Assembly (NCBI GenBank): GCA_028829895.1
Contig: CM054179.1
Span: forward strand, 48,183,891 to 48,247,890
DNA from: Sinotaia quadrata
Taxonomy: Eukaryota; Mollusca; Gastropoda; Architaenioglossa; Viviparidae
Direction: 5' to 3'
DNA length: 64,000 bases
Below are positions 1 through 12,162 of the stretch, piece by piece (the first letter of the stretch is position 1; every line of letters begins with the position of its first letter). The notes below the pieces were generated by a model. It saw only the letters and a list, made by a program, of their open reading frames with translations. It had not been told where the DNA came from and did no database searches. Both the position numbers and the translations under genes were made by a program.

Positions 1-300
1 GAGAATGGAGTTAAAAATGAATAAACTGCTTATTCCTTGATTATATTTTACAAGGAAAAAGCGGCTTGTCGGGATTGATTGATAGAATGGACAGTGTCAC
101 TGAGTCTTGTCGATATTGATTGATAGAATGGATAGTGTCTGATGCACGAACTGGTGATCTTTAATAAAAGGTAGATAGGTGACATGACATGATTGGCCAT
201 TGCAAGATTAATTACAACAGATTCAGCACTGTTTATCACCGTCGTCATAGAATCACGCTAAATCTAGGTAAAAAAAATTGTGCTGTACACACTTGTGTCG
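1..300. other. Unique AT-rich DNA with a short duplication
   Basis: No gene seen. A roughly 45-bp segment containing gattgatagaatgga occurs twice in tandem, near 73-98 and 116-140. Nothing else stands out. Confidence 0.6.
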
Positions 301-396
301 ATAATACTGTAGTACACTAAGTCTATATAATTAATATTGTAGTACACTAAGTCTCTGTCAATAATACTGTACAACACTAGGTCTGTGTCAGTAATA
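301..396. repeat. 30-bp minisatellite, about 3 copies
   Basis: Units built on taatactgtagtacactaag repeat every 30 bp at 301, 331 and 361, with a few substitutions between copies. Confidence 0.85.
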
Positions 397-445
397 GTAC
401 AATTAAAAGGTTGACCGGATTCGCCTCCATATCTGTATATACAAA

Positions 446-965
446 TAGTGTCAGGTCTACACAGCATTAGTTGTCAGGACTACATAGTATTAGTTGTCAG
501 GTCTACACAGCATTAGTTGTCAGGACTACATAGCATTAGCTGACAGGTCTAGACAGCATTATCTGACAGAACTACATAACATTAACTGACAGGCTTCACA
601 GCATTAGTTGACAGGTCTATACAACCTTAGCTGACAAAACTACATAGCATTAGTTGACAGGGCTACATAGCATTAGTTGACAGGTCTACATAGCATTAGT
701 TGACAGGTCTAGATAGCATTAGTTGACAGGTCTACATAGCATTACCTGACAGGTCTACATAGCATTAGTTGACAGGTCTACATAGCATTAGTTGACAGGT
801 CTACATAGCACTAGTTGACAGGTCTACATAGCATTAGTTGACAGGTCTACATAGCACTAGTTGACAGGTCTACATAGCATTAGTTGACAGGTCTACATAA
901 CACTATTTGACAGGTCTACATAGCATTAGTTGACAGGTCTACATAGCATTACCTGACAGGTCTAC
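446..965. repeat. 23-bp minisatellite, about 22 copies
   Basis: Units of the form tgacaggtctacatagcatt repeat continuously. The left third carries many variants (tgtcaggact, acagcatt), while the centre and right are nearly uniform. This is the usual picture of an array with an older edge and a more recently homogenised body. Confidence 0.95.
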
Positions 966-1294
966 TCATATCCTCACAAGAAATAGAAGCTGCTGAAAAA
1001 TAAAGAGAAACCCCGATTCTTGAACAATTCAAATACTGCTAAAGACTGGAATTTCGGAGTGGAAGGGAGAATATATTCCAGCATTTTCGAGCCAGCAGGT
1101 AAGGAAAGAAAACCTTTTGAGAGAAAGTGCTACAGTTATATCCAGCTTCAAAAATATAGCCTACAGTCAGTATTGATCTAGGTCAGCAGCAGAAGGGAAC
1201 ATGGAGAATAGACGGGTAGGTGCTAATAGAGATTTAACTGGGGAAAAAACACTGTTGACAAACTTCATTACTTCTCGTTTATTACTTCCCACTT
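966..1294. other. Unique DNA
   Basis: No gene, RNA or repeat structure recognised between two arrays. Confidence 0.5.
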
Positions 1295-1432
1295 GTACAA
1301 TAATTATAATTACCTTGTATTTTACTTCCTCCTGCTCCCCTGTACAATAATTACCTTGTATTTTACTTCCTCCTGCTCCCCTGTACAATAATTGCCTTGT
1401 ATTTTACTTCCTCCTGCTCCCCTGTACAAAAT
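1295..1432. repeat. 41-bp minisatellite, 3 copies
   Basis: A unit containing ttacttcctcctgctcccct repeats three times almost without change. A short piece of the same C/T-rich core makes the minus strand look open here; that frame is a repeat by-product. Confidence 0.9.
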
Positions 1433-1830
1433 TGTATACTACTTCTCACCTGACTAAAATTGGCTTGTAATCTTAAGTTTTCCTGCCTCTTAGTTGCCTG
1501 ATAATCATAATCAGAAATTAAAGTCTGAAAGTTTTCCAAACATTGCAATATAACAAAAATTAAGAATGGAAAATTTTAAAAATTACAAAATTAATACATC
1601 GGAAATTTAGCACTGAAAGAGTTTACATAAGTAATAAAAAACAGAAAGAAAGAAGTGAAATATTTCATAAGCCATAAACACTGAGAAGATATTGAGCTAC
1701 TGAGTTATATATACAGTAACGTCTAATAAAATGTTAATCAGTGTAAACTTTACAAACATTAAGACAGGAAAGAATAAGCATAAAAATTCTTAACAAAAAT
1801 TAACAGCAGGGAAGTGAAGAAACAAATGCT
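1433..1830. repeat. Decayed left flank of the 40-bp satellite
   Basis: Words such as ttacaaacattaa, gacaggaaa and cactgaaagagtttacat recur at irregular 30-50 bp spacing and resemble the unit of the array at 1831-2400. I read it as an old, mutated part of the same satellite; the left limit is uncertain. Confidence 0.5.
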
Positions 1831-2400
1831 GAAAGTGTTCACAAGCATACACAGGTGAAAAACTAAAACTAAAAGTGTTCACAAGCATACACAGGTGAAA
1901 AACTAAAACTAAAAGTGTTCACAAGCATACACAGGTGAAAAACTAAAACTAAAAGTGTTCACAAGCATACACAGGTGAAAAACTAAAACTAAAAGTGTTC
2001 ACAAGCATACACAGGTGAAAAACTAAAACTAAAAGTGTTCACAAGCATACACAGGTGAAAAACTAAAACTAAAAGTGTTCACAAGCATACACAGGTGAAA
2101 AACTAAAACTAAAAGTGTTCACAAGCATACACAGGTGAAAAACTAAAACTAAAAGTGTTCACAAGCATACACAGGTGAAAAACTAAAACTAAAAGTGTTC
2201 ACAAGCATACACAGGTGAAAAACTAAAACTAAAAGTGTTCACAAGCATACACAGGTGAAAAACTAAAACTAAAAGTGTTCACAAGCATACACAGGTGAAA
2301 AACTAAAACTAAAAGTGTTCACAAGCATACACAGGTGAAAAACTAAAACTAAAAGTGTTCACAAGCATACACAGGTGAAAAACTAAAACTAAAAGTGTTC
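1831..2400. repeat. 40-bp minisatellite, 14.25 near-identical copies
   Basis: The unit (start aaaagtgttcacaagcatac, then acaggtgaaaaactaaaact) repeats exactly every 40 bp for 570 bp. Apart from the first unit the copies read identical, then similarity collapses at 2401. The unit length is not a multiple of three and every frame has stops, so it is not coding. Confidence 0.98.
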
Positions 2401-3720
2401 AGAAGCATATAACAGCAGGTGAAAACCTAGAACTGAATAGTGCAACGTAAACAACAACTTTTTAAAAAAGCACTAGAAATGTTCATAAATATTAACAGGT
2501 GCAAAACTAGGGCTAAAAGTGTTTATAAACATTAATAGGGAAAAACCTAGAAGTCATAATTGTTAACGAACAATAAGAGTTAATTAGAACTAAAAGCCTC
2601 CATAAACATTAACTGGAAAAGAATCTAGGATTAAAAGAGTTCACAAACTTATCAACAACTGGAAATGAAACTAGGATTAACAGAATTCACAAACATTATT
2701 AACGATAACTGTAAATGAAACTAGGATTAAAAGGGTTCACAAACATTAAAAACAACTGGAAATCAAACTAGGATTAAAAGGGTTCACAAACATTAAAAAC
2801 AACTGGAAATCAAACTAGGATTAAAAAATAAAAGGGTTCACAAACATTAAAGACAACTGGGAATGAAACTAGGATTAACAGAATTCACAAACTTATCAAC
2901 AACTGGAAATGAAACTAGGATTGAAAGATTTTCACAAACATTAAAAACAACTGGAAATGAAACTAGGATTGAAAAGAATTCACAAAAATTAAAAACAGGT
3001 ACGAAATTGTGTCCTATGCTCAAAAACATTAAAGACTACTTAAAATTTTAAATATTAAAAGTGGGTCCATCAAATATGCTCTAAAGTGCAAAATAAAAAT
3101 AGTGTGTGAAAATGTAAGTGCGAAAGTGTTTACAAATGTTACAAACAGATAATGGGGAAAAATGCTTTAAAAATGCCCACGAACAGTAAAACAAATGTTA
3201 CAAACAGATAATGGGGAAAACGCCCACGAACAGTATCAACAAATAAAATATTGTGCACTTAAATTATCCATGGATAAGTAATTATTTGCATGTCAAAATT
3301 CAGGTGCTGAAAGTGTTACAAACATCAGGTGTAAAACAATAACATTGAAAGTGTCCACAAATAATAAATGGGCGGGATCATAGGCATTGAAAGTGACCAT
3401 TACATTAATATAAAGTGAGAAATTGAGTAATGCACATAATTACATACATTAAGCAGGTATAAATTATGTATTCAAAATACCCTAAACATGAATTTAAAAA
3501 TGGCATTGAAAGTGACTGTTAGCACCTGTAACAGGTAAGAAATTAAGCACTGAAAATGTTCACAAACATTAACATGTGAACAATTAGGCAATGGAAGTCT
3601 TCACATATTTAAATAACATTTCTACAAATTCTTCCCTGATGAATTCACAATCATTAACAACAGGTGTAGGATACTGCAATGGAAGTTTTTACACAGAGAA
3701 CTAACAGGTGCTTCCAAACA
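2401..3720. repeat. Diverged right flank of the 40-bp satellite
   Basis: Units of about 40-46 bp with the words ttcacaaacattaa, aacaactggaaatgaaac and taggattaaaag continue, becoming more irregular towards 3700. A sub-block at 2640-3000 is internally more uniform, with a roughly 44-bp period. The shared words show the same ancestry as the 1831-2400 array. Confidence 0.75.
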
Positions 3721-3778
3721 ATAAGAACAGGTGAGAATATGTTTGCAATAGTGAAGAGTTATATTGCTCTCTTTCACA

Positions 3779-3840
3779 TACGCACACACACACGCACGCA
3801 CGTTCGCACGCACGCACGCACACACACACACACACACATA
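3779..3840. repeat. (CA)n / (CGCA)n microsatellite
   Basis: Alternating cacacg, cgcacg and cacaca runs. It is alternating purine-pyrimidine, so able to adopt Z-DNA in principle. Confidence 0.9.
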
Positions 3841-4519
3841 TGCACTACATTAGTAACAAGCAGGTTATAATAAAACAGAAAATACTTTTCCTGTGATTTT
3901 TGAGCATTGTTCAATAAAAGGTCTAAAGTATTTTCAGTTATTAGTGCTGTAATGAATCTACAATATTTGTGTCAACTGATCCAGCAAGGAATGTAAAGCA
4001 ATTATTGATGGGTATATTGGTGTTGTAATGAATAAAAACGTTTACTAAGGCTGTTTTGAGTTGTCTAGATATATAGGTGATGAGCTGAATCTAAATGATG
4101 TATTTTATTGCAATGAATATAAAGCACTTACTTAGGCTTTGTTTTGTATCTCTAGAATTTACTAAACATTTTCTAGATTATAGCAATTAGTGAGACTGTT
4201 CTTAATTACAGCCTCAATACATTTTTTGGTAGCAATGATTGAGGTTTAATGAACTTGAAGCATTTATGAAGCTTTGTAATGAACCTAGAGTATTTATATA
4301 GGCGTTGATTAATGAAAAGTCGATTTGATTGAAGCTTTAATTAATCTTTAAATTGAGGCTGTAGTGGATGTGAAACATTTAACAAGGCTTGTGATATACT
4401 GAGATGAGACGCAAATGTCTATAGCCTTCTATAATAGTGTAAAGCGGTAATGATATCAGCTTTTGCTTCCGAGATGTGGTAACTCTCTATATGTATTTTA
4501 TTTATAAAAACATCAAATG
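3841..4519. repeat. Very degenerate repeat
   Basis: Words such as gtaatgaatctaaag and catttatgaaggctt return about every 35-60 bp (for example 3950, 4025, 4112, 4245, 4276, 4370). This looks like a heavily mutated minisatellite. No gene seen. Confidence 0.45.
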
Positions 4520-4745
4520 TGTTCTCTTACTATGTATATATTATTAAATGTGGGGTGTTCTCTTACTACATATACATTATTAATTGTGTGTTCTCTTACT
4601 ACATATACATTATTAATTGTGTGTTCTCTCACTATGTATATATTATTAATAGTTCCATTACCATGTATACATTATTAAAAATAAAAAGTGTGTAATCTTA
4701 CTATATAAACATTATTTATAGTGAGTTCTCTTACTAAATATATTT
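4520..4745. repeat. 35-36-bp minisatellite, about 6 copies
   Basis: Units around gttctcttactatgtatata followed by cattattaat repeat; the last copies are degraded. Confidence 0.85.
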
Positions 4746-4899
4746 ATTAATAGCAATATAATTTATTATAAAATTATTCAAACATTAAACCATTGGTGTC
4801 GTTTTGAATTATTTGCTGTAATAATAATAATTATGATAATCCACAATACTATAGCAAACAGCATACAAAAATCAAACTTATAATAACAGAGGCAGAAAA

Positions 4900-5108
4900 A
4901 TAATAAGAACAAACATTACCGCAGTCAGTATTTTAATAAGATAACAAACAATACTGCAGTCAGCATAATAACAGCGTGAATACTAATACTACAGCAGTCA
5001 GCATGATAAACATTACAGCAATCAACATAACAGCATGATAACAAACATTACAGCAATCAGCGTAACAGCATGATAACAAACATTACAGCAATCAGCGTAA
5101 TGGCAGAT
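4900..5108. repeat. 35-bp minisatellite, about 6 copies
   Basis: Units around aacaaacattacagcaatca followed by gcgtaacagcatgat. The last three units are nearly identical and the first ones are diverged. Confidence 0.85.
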
Positions 5109-5640
5109 AACAAAGACAAAAGCATAAAAATATATAGGAGCAACAACAATAATAACAATTAAAGCGATCATGATATTAACAGGGAAATAATGACAAAAAA
5201 ATAAATAATAAACATCACTACCCTAACCAAAATATTAAAATATCATTAATAATAATAAGCCAAAAAAATAAAATAGCATACTCAGTAATAATAATAATCA
5301 GCACTGTCCCGAACAGAATTAAATTAATTATTTTTTTAAAACAGAGAAACAACTAATTTAATGATAATAATAATTAAAGAACTGATAACGGGAAGAACAA
5401 AGCTGTGAAAGAAGTTAAAAAAAAAAAAATCAATCAGTTTGGCAGTTTACTTGACCTACGACCGACATACGTATAGCAGATTGGCAAGCTAAGCAGGGTG
5501 CTCGTGGGACCCCACATACACACATTATAATTAAAAGAAATTAAAATAAAACTGAAGAGGACGAAGAAAGGTACTTCCTGTTGTTGCAGTGCAATACGCT
5601 CAAGACTTAAGTCCCTTGTGCCACTGTATCCCAATCATGA
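5109..5640. other. AT-rich unique DNA
   Basis: Poly(A)-rich and ATA-rich sequence with no recognisable gene. Open frames near 5434-5634 on the minus strand show no domain. Confidence 0.5.
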
Positions 5641-5734
5641 CAACTTGATGTTTGGAAGCACTTTTCTCACCAGGACACAAACGAAATGGTACAGGTTACA
5701 GATTCCCTGCTTGGAAACGCATTAAAACGTCATC

Positions 5735-6255
5735 AAAGGAGATGGCGGACAAATTATACGACGGTGCTGGTGCAAACCGATACTTCTTCTGGACAGATTT
5801 TATTAGTATCGAGTCTCACCCATCGCGTAGTCCTGTTTGTCTGCTTCGGGTGTGGGTTGCTGTAGTCTCGGTTACTAGTATTTCCACTAGCAGGTTGAAG
5901 TCTCTCTGCGCATGTTCAGTTTGCTGAAAAGTTAAACGTTCTCGGTGTGCGAGGGTAGCTGCAGCTGTAACGGGTGGGTTAGAGTAGCGTGTGTGTGTGT
6001 GGTGTGTGTGTGTGTGCGAGGGGGGACTGTTGTAAACGCTTGAGTCTGTGCTTGGTGTTTGTTTTCTTTGTGCCGTCAGGCGGTGATTTGCTTGTGACAG
6101 TGACAGACTACTCTTTTCCACTTCCTGTTCCCTCTCCTTTCTCTTTTCCGCTTTGCAGTCCAGAGATCTTTAATTTGTGTGAGTTACTTACGCGCGCGCG
6201 TGTGTATTTGTATTTCTGTGTGCGTGTGCGCGGGAGAATGATTGTAGTTATCGAA
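5735..6255 (+). promoter_or_regulatory. GC-richer promoter-like or first-exon-like patch
   Basis: Composition rises above the surrounding AT-rich DNA, with several CpGs (cgcgtagtcc, ctcggtgtgcgag, acgcgcgcgcgtg). At 5741 an ATG sits in a favourable context (purine at -3, G at +4; gagatggcggac) and opens a frame of 62 codons to a TGA at 5925, beginning MADKLYDGAGANRYFFWTDF. The minus strand is open over much of the same stretch, which weakens the coding reading. A short GT/CG microsatellite follows at 5987-6016. It could be the 5' end of a gene whose other exons lie outside the window, or simply a GC-rich patch. Confidence 0.25.
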
Positions 6256-6568
6256 AATTGACTAGCATGGTATGTAGGTAAAAAAAATAAATTAATAATT
6301 TACAATGATCAAATAAACACTATAAATACTTCCTGTCATTCGTGACATTGAATGATACGGCATGCATGTCAATATTTAAAAAGAAAATATTTGCCATTCA
6401 CGAATGTTCTTATTATTGCATTTCTTTATCTGTTTTGTACTTTATACTTAAAAGCTATGGACACTCTATCAGATTTAAGAATGAATGTTAAATTTTGAAG
6501 CAAACAAAATATAATAATCAAAACGAGTCTTTATGTTTGAGTCCATACACACACACAGACACACATAT

Positions 6569-6575
6569 AGATAGC

Positions 6576-6611
<36 letters not shown>
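6569..6611. repeat. (GATA)n microsatellite
   Basis: About ten GATA repeats with one variant. Confidence 0.9.
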
Positions 6612-6635
6612 GATGTGTTGCAAATAATGCAATAG

Positions 6636-6790
6636 ATCGTATATACACAGGTAAACTACTTACAATTAATAATCGTTTAAGCATACATCGTATATACACA
6701 GGTAAACTACTTACAATTAATAATCGTCTAAGCATACATCGTATATACACAGGTAAACTACTTACAATTAATAATCGTCTAAGCATACAT
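6636..6790. repeat. 51-bp minisatellite, 3 copies
   Basis: Unit begins cgtatatacacaggtaaact; repeat starts are 51 bp apart (6638, 6689, 6740). Because 51 is divisible by three, the minus strand appears open across it; I regard that as an artefact. Confidence 0.9.
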
Positions 6791-7510
6791 AACATACTTT
6801 ATATATTTATAATTCTCCCCGTTTATCAGTCATACACGTTTGTTAATCTTTTATTATTTTCCAAATCTTATTATGCTTATCAATGCTGACTTAGAATTGT
6901 TACAACTGTGGTCATAGAGAAACATGTTCCTAAATTTCCCATTATTTGCGTTTAATGCTTAGACAATTCTCTAAACTGTAAGTCGCAAAATATTACACTG
7001 CACTCTTAAAGTAAGTAAACATCATTCACTGTTCTTTTTACTTTTTTTCGCCCTCTCTATACAAAACCCATTATAGCTTCTTGCCTATGAGAAAGTGACT
7101 TTATATAAAACAATTTTCACGGACGCCAAAAGAATTGGAACGTGATGACCATCTTAGGTACTTTGGTCAGATGACTCTGAGTGCTCATTAGTGACCCCGG
7201 TGGTCAGTTCAGCGGTAGATTGATGAGCTGTCCACAGCTACAGACCGATCAGTCTATAAATGTCCCTAAAACTAGTAAGGGTTTTCTCTGAACCTACCAG
7301 ACTGAGTCAAACCTCGCCAATCCAAACTGTTCTTTCCAGTCATTTCTTTTAAAACCTCTTTTCTTATATCTTCGCTTTGTAAATATATAAAAAAATCTTT
7401 ATATTTGTCAGTGCTTTAAAAAACATGTTTTTCATACTGCATCAGATTCACACTAGAATGGTTGTCATTCTTTGAATTTGTCTAAATTAGCATTCTTCAC
7501 TTTCCTTTTA
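6791..7510. other. Unique DNA
   Basis: No gene recognised. The phrase cagttcagcggtaga near 7206 resembles a tRNA-type A box, but no matching B box follows at the right distance. Confidence 0.45.
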
Positions 7511-7522
7511 ATGTGTGTGTGT

Positions 7523-7584
<62 letters not shown>

Positions 7585-7607
7585 GAAAGAGAGAGAGAAA
7601 GAGAGAG
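7511..7607. repeat. (GT)n plus (GA)n microsatellite
   Basis: A GT run of about 70 bp followed by a GAGAAA run. Confidence 0.95.
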
Positions 7608-7744
7608 TGGTATACTCTAAAATTATCACACCTGGTCACGTTTAGGCTCATGAGAGTCATTTTAGTTTGATATACAATTAAATTAAATTAAAAATAAAAT
7701 GAAATGAAATAAAATTAAATTAAAACCTAAACGAAACTAAAATA

Positions 7745-9405
7745 AACAATATCCTAATCTTCAATCCAACATTTCCGAACGTCATATCTCCAATTTTCAA
7801 TTACACCATACTTCCAAACATAATCTCTTCAATCTCTAACTGCGTCATACTTTTGAACGTAACCTCTCCAATCTTGAAATGAAAATTACTTCCAAACCTT
7901 ACATCTCCAATCTTCAAATGCAGTATCTTCCAAACGCCACATCTCAAATTTTGAAAGGCATCTTACTTCCAAACATCACATCTCCAGTCTTCAAGTCCAC
8001 GAGTCATCTAACCATCACCTCTCCCTAGTCTTCATCTAAACCCAAATTTCAAAACGTCACGATTGTCTTCAACTCTGCTAGCTTAACAAGCGTCACATTT
8101 CTCCGATCTTCTCACCATCAGTCTCCTAAAAATCAGTTACTACTTTCCAGTTTTCAAGCTTTAATAATAAAATTGTCACCGCTCACAAGTTTTAAAATCC
8201 AATTAAATCACTTACCTTCCAAACGTCACCTCTTTCCAGTCTTCATACTAATCAATCTCCTAAACGTCACCTCTTTCCAGTCTTCTTACTAATCAATCTC
8301 CTGAACGTCACCTCTTTCCAGTCATCATATTAATCCTCTAAACGTCACCTTTTTCAGTCTTCATAATAATCAATCTCCTAAACGTCACCTCTTCCAGTCT
8401 TCATAGTAACTAGTCTCTAAACGTCACCACTTTCTTGTCTTCACATTTACCAATCTTCTAAACGTCACCTTGGTTCAGTCTTCACATTTATCAATCTCCT
8501 AAAGGTAACCTCTTTTTGTCTTCACACTAATCTGTCTTTCAAATGTCATCACTTTCCAGACTTCATTCTCCTAAACGTCACTTAATTCCAGTTTTCATAC
8601 TAAACAATCCCTAAAACGTCATCTCTCTTGAATCTTCATACTCATCAGTATAGTAAATGGCACCTCTCAAACCCTCCAGCCTACCATTCTTCTAAACGTC
8701 ACGCATTTTCACCATTCTTAAAGTCATGCATGTTCAGCATTTTTAAAGTCAAAGCATTTTCAGCCCTCTAAACGCAACTCTTGTTTAGCTTCCTAAAAGT
8801 CACGCATGCTCAGCCTGCTAAACGTCACGCATTTTCAGTCTTCTAAACGTAATACATTTTAGCCTTCTAATATTTTCAGTCTTCTGAACGTCACATATTT
8901 CAGCCTTATAAACGTCACAACATTTTCTGCATTCTAAACTTAACACATTTTCAGCATTCTAAAAGTCACACATTTTCTCTTTTATGCGTCTCGCAATTCC
9001 AGCCATATAATCGATCACTTATTCAAACGTCAGTTCACTCGTTTTTCAAATCTCTATATCCTTAAAATACCCCATCGACGAAATCTTCAAACCAACTAAT
9101 AGCAAATATCTCTTCACTTTCAGAGGTACATTTGTCTTAGTGTACCAAATCATAGGTTTTAACCTTACGATTCATTCTCATGTAACCTCTTTTTCAGTAT
9201 TCCAACTTACCATTTATTCTAATGTACCATCTCTTAAGTATGTAAAGCTAGAACCAATTCATCCTCATGTAACCTTCTTCAGTCTTTAGATCTGCAATTA
9301 ATTATTACTTCTTTTCAGTCTTCATACCTACAACTGACTCATCCTAATGCAACCTCCTTTCAGTATTTAAAGCAACAATTAATTTATCCTAATGTAACTG
9401 TGAAA
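7745..9405. repeat. Old degenerate satellite, roughly 40-bp period
   Basis: Over 1.6 kb, units built from aaacgtcacctctttccagt and cttcatactaatcaatctcct recur with heavy substitution and length change. The clearest part is 8215-8620. The word aacgtca survives in many units. Towards 9180-9400 the spacing becomes about 52 bp with cagtcttcatacctacaa. No coding potential. Confidence 0.8.
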
Positions 9406-10260
9406 TATTGGCACGTGATATGCGTGAGGAGGAAAAGACGAGAATAAAATGTTGTTTAATTAATTCCTACCTTGCTTGCCGGAAAACGAAACCCAGTTTC
9501 ACTGTCACACGCACGCACTGTCTGGAAACAAATACAAGAGACGGACAACAAGTGACACGTCTCACAACGTCTAGTCTTATGATAAAATATATCATATTTA
9601 ACTTAGCTTGAGCCCCCCCCCCCAACTCACTTTTGTGAATGCAGTCCCTATACATATTTGAACGTGACGGTATGAGAAACAGAGTAAAAAATATAATTTT
9701 AAAAAAGTTATTAAAGAAAATGAATTAAGTGAAATAGAAACAAAGAAAATCTAATGCCCAGGTGGATCAAAATAATACATAGCTCACTATCATTAGAATT
9801 AAAAGAGGATTCCAGTGCACAGTCTAATGTAAGCATGAGCAATGTCTTTTTAGTGTCTATTTTTGTGACTTATCTTTTACTAATGGCCAAAATGAAAACC
9901 CTCGGCAAATTTACAAGCATTAGCATGTTGTTCTTCATTTCAGTCTTCATGCCTACAATCAATTCATCCTTATAAAAACCAATTTTATCTACATACATTC
10001 TATTCATCCTAGCATAGCCTTCTTCATTGATTCAATCTTTTAGTCAATCTTCAGACTTATTAGTCAAACAAAATTCGCAATTTTTCATTTTATAAACACC
10101 ATTCATACAAAAGTCACTCTTCTTCAGCCTCCATTCTTTAAAATTTTAAGTTTTGAAACTCACTGTCAATACACGTCATAATTCCTCACTCTTCAAATCC
10201 ACAATGCACAAAAAGTACAGTTTGTCTAGTCTTCAAACCCACCAGTACTACGAGCACGAC
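9406..10260. other. Mostly unique DNA with satellite remnants
   Basis: Remnants of the preceding satellite (ttcagtcttcatgcctacaa at about 9940, cttcaaacccacc at about 10225) are scattered in unique sequence. There is a poly-C run at 9617-9626. No gene recognised. Confidence 0.45.
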
Positions 10261-10806
10261 ACATGTCCGGACTTCAGCCATTTCCTTGATTTTTATTTAT
10301 GCAGATCAAATCTAACTTTTCATATCTCTACCTAATTCTCTATATGCAATTTGCCTTCGTTATGCCTCTAGTCTTTTTACTGCACATGTCTATCCATAAT
10401 CACTTCAGTAATCCTTCCAATGCTCTATCTATCTCAATATTTTCATTTAATTTTATTTTACACACATGCATACATCTCCTAACTGCCATCGCATTACTTG
10501 AAGTTTTCTGGTAATTCAAGCAGTAAGTTGGAATGATATAGATTTTTTTATAATTTTATTTGCTATTTTTACTTTCGGAAAGGATGTGGTTGGTTCTATG
10601 GGGGATGGGGGGGGGGAGGAAAGAAAAGTTAAAGTTTATTTATTTTTGCTTTGATGCTTTTCTTAGTTTTCTCTCAAGAAGAGTTGTCTTTCAAGAGTCA
10701 ATCCATATCTGAATACATCATTTATTACGTCAAAATGACGTAGTGATTGTTCTTAATTTATAAAGGGGAAACTGTCGAACTTGGAAGTATTTAAGTACTG
10801 TATAGT
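10261..10806. other. Unique DNA
   Basis: T-rich stretch with a G-run near 10600-10618. No feature recognised. Confidence 0.45.
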
Positions 10807-10819
10807 CGCGTACCGTTCA

Positions 10820-11015
10820 TCGACGGAGGGTGATTGAGAATGGTGCCACCATTTTCATTCCCTTCCACAAGCCGTCCCGCCCTCCACCTCGAACACAAGT
10901 GTGAGTCTGTGGGGTCCCAGTGGGGCACTCCAGATCAGAGAAAGTTTGATGAGGAAATGATCAACGCAAGCTCCAGTGGTGACGTAAAACTGCTATCGAT
11001 CCTCCCCCCTCGTTC
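10820..11015 (+). mobile_element. Short interspersed repeat, copy A, retroposon-like
   Basis: A GC-richer 196-bp insert is bracketed by a perfect 13-bp direct repeat, cgcgtaccgttca, at 10807-10819 and 11016-11028, which looks like a target-site duplication. The insert shares several blocks with 19562-19740: cgacggagggtg followed by ttgag, ccgccctcca and tctgtggggtcccag. A frame over its second half reads DQRKFDEEMINASSSGDVKL, and the second copy has a similar but frameshifted stretch (EDKMSNAATGGGD). Acidic-then-NA/SSGD strings occur in some non-LTR retrotransposon proteins, so a decayed LINE fragment is possible; that family assignment is from memory and weak. Confidence 0.5.
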
Positions 11016-11028
11016 CGCGTACCGTTCA

Positions 11029-12009
11029 ATATGAACGTTGATAAATGACTCTTAGGGTGTTACATAAAAAAATACAACTAATATGCTATTCCAGTCTATG
11101 TTAAAGTGTAAAATTCTTTACCATTCTACTTTTTATTAAACCCTATAACAAATTACAAACAATCGAATGAACGCCACTTAAAAAATGTCGCTGCCTGTTA
11201 AAATGTTGAAAGAAACCAGCTATTCTAGCCGGTTTTGTTCGACAGCTCAAAAACACGTGGTCTTCAAGAAATTCTAAATATAGACCACTGACCTCGCGCG
11301 CATTACGTCAAATGAGAGAGTGATAACAAAGGTGAGTGAATCCTTGCTTCAATTCTGAATGGTTGACATCTTTCAGTATATATATTTTCATAATTACTTT
11401 ACCGAAGAAGTGAGATTTGTAGCAAATCCGTGGATAAATAAATAATTTCTTTGAAGACTCGAACCCTAAATGGGGTAGTGACCGACGCCTTAGAAAAGTA
11501 GAATATCGTTTGTTAAAACAAAACAAAGCAACAACAAAACTCATTATACTTATTTCTCTTGGTGACGGTGATCAAGAAGTTATATCTAGATATAAATGTA
11601 TAGTTTTGGATCCAGTAATTGTAGATCTATACGCAAAGATAATTTAACGCTTCATGAAAATGATCAGTGTTTACTGCATCAAAGCTTATCCAGCAACAAT
11701 GTGATATATATACTTATAAACTAACATCTATACACACAATTATAATGTCCTTTTTATATATTAGAATTTAAAAAGCAGTTGACAAATTTTAACTGGATTA
11801 CAAGCATATAATCCTTACTTTTGTCACATATGTTTTAATGACACTAATTTCACTCATTTTGCAAACAGGTAATATTCCTATACTTATAAACAGATCTATC
11901 AATAAACGGTACAGTGTAATCTTAGTAATGTTAATGAGAAATAATAATAATATAATTCGATTTATAATCGTAAGGCAAATTTGAAATGCTTTACACAAAT
12001 ACATATTAT
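11029..12009. other. Unique AT-rich DNA
   Basis: No gene recognised. A 15-bp word acgtcaaatgagaga at 11305-11319 recurs inverted at about 14655-14669 with weaker flanking similarity. A minus-strand phrase gggttcgagtc near 11460 resembles a tRNA B box without a convincing A box. Confidence 0.4.
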
Positions 12010-12162
12010 TTCAACATATGATAATTATTCACCTTAAACATATGATAATTATTCACCATAAACATACGATAATTATTCACCATAAACATATGATAATTAT
12101 TCACCATAAACATATGATAATTATTCACCATAAACATATGATAATTATTCACCATAAACATA
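12010..12162. repeat. 24-bp minisatellite, about 6 copies
   Basis: Unit catatgataattattcacc plus ataaa. Each unit contains the palindromes catatg and ataattat. The minus strand is open (MFMVNNYH repeats) only because 24 is divisible by three. Confidence 0.95.

Noticed and set aside
1831..2400. TGEK-like reading (YTGEKL) suggesting zinc-finger linkers in the 40-bp array
   Set aside because: The unit is 40 bp, so the frame shifts every copy and each frame contains stops; the resemblance is coincidental.
1831..2400. CRISPR-like regular repeats (also at 12781-13333 and 60695-61285)
   Set aside because: Repeats are contiguous with no unique spacers, in eukaryote-type DNA without cas genes.
7195..7260. 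tRNA-like A box (cagttcagcggtaga)
   Set aside because: No B box at the required distance and no cloverleaf could be drawn.
11440..11500. tRNA B-box-like gggttcgagtc on the minus strand
   Set aside because: No acceptor stem or A box; at most a decayed tRNA-derived repeat.
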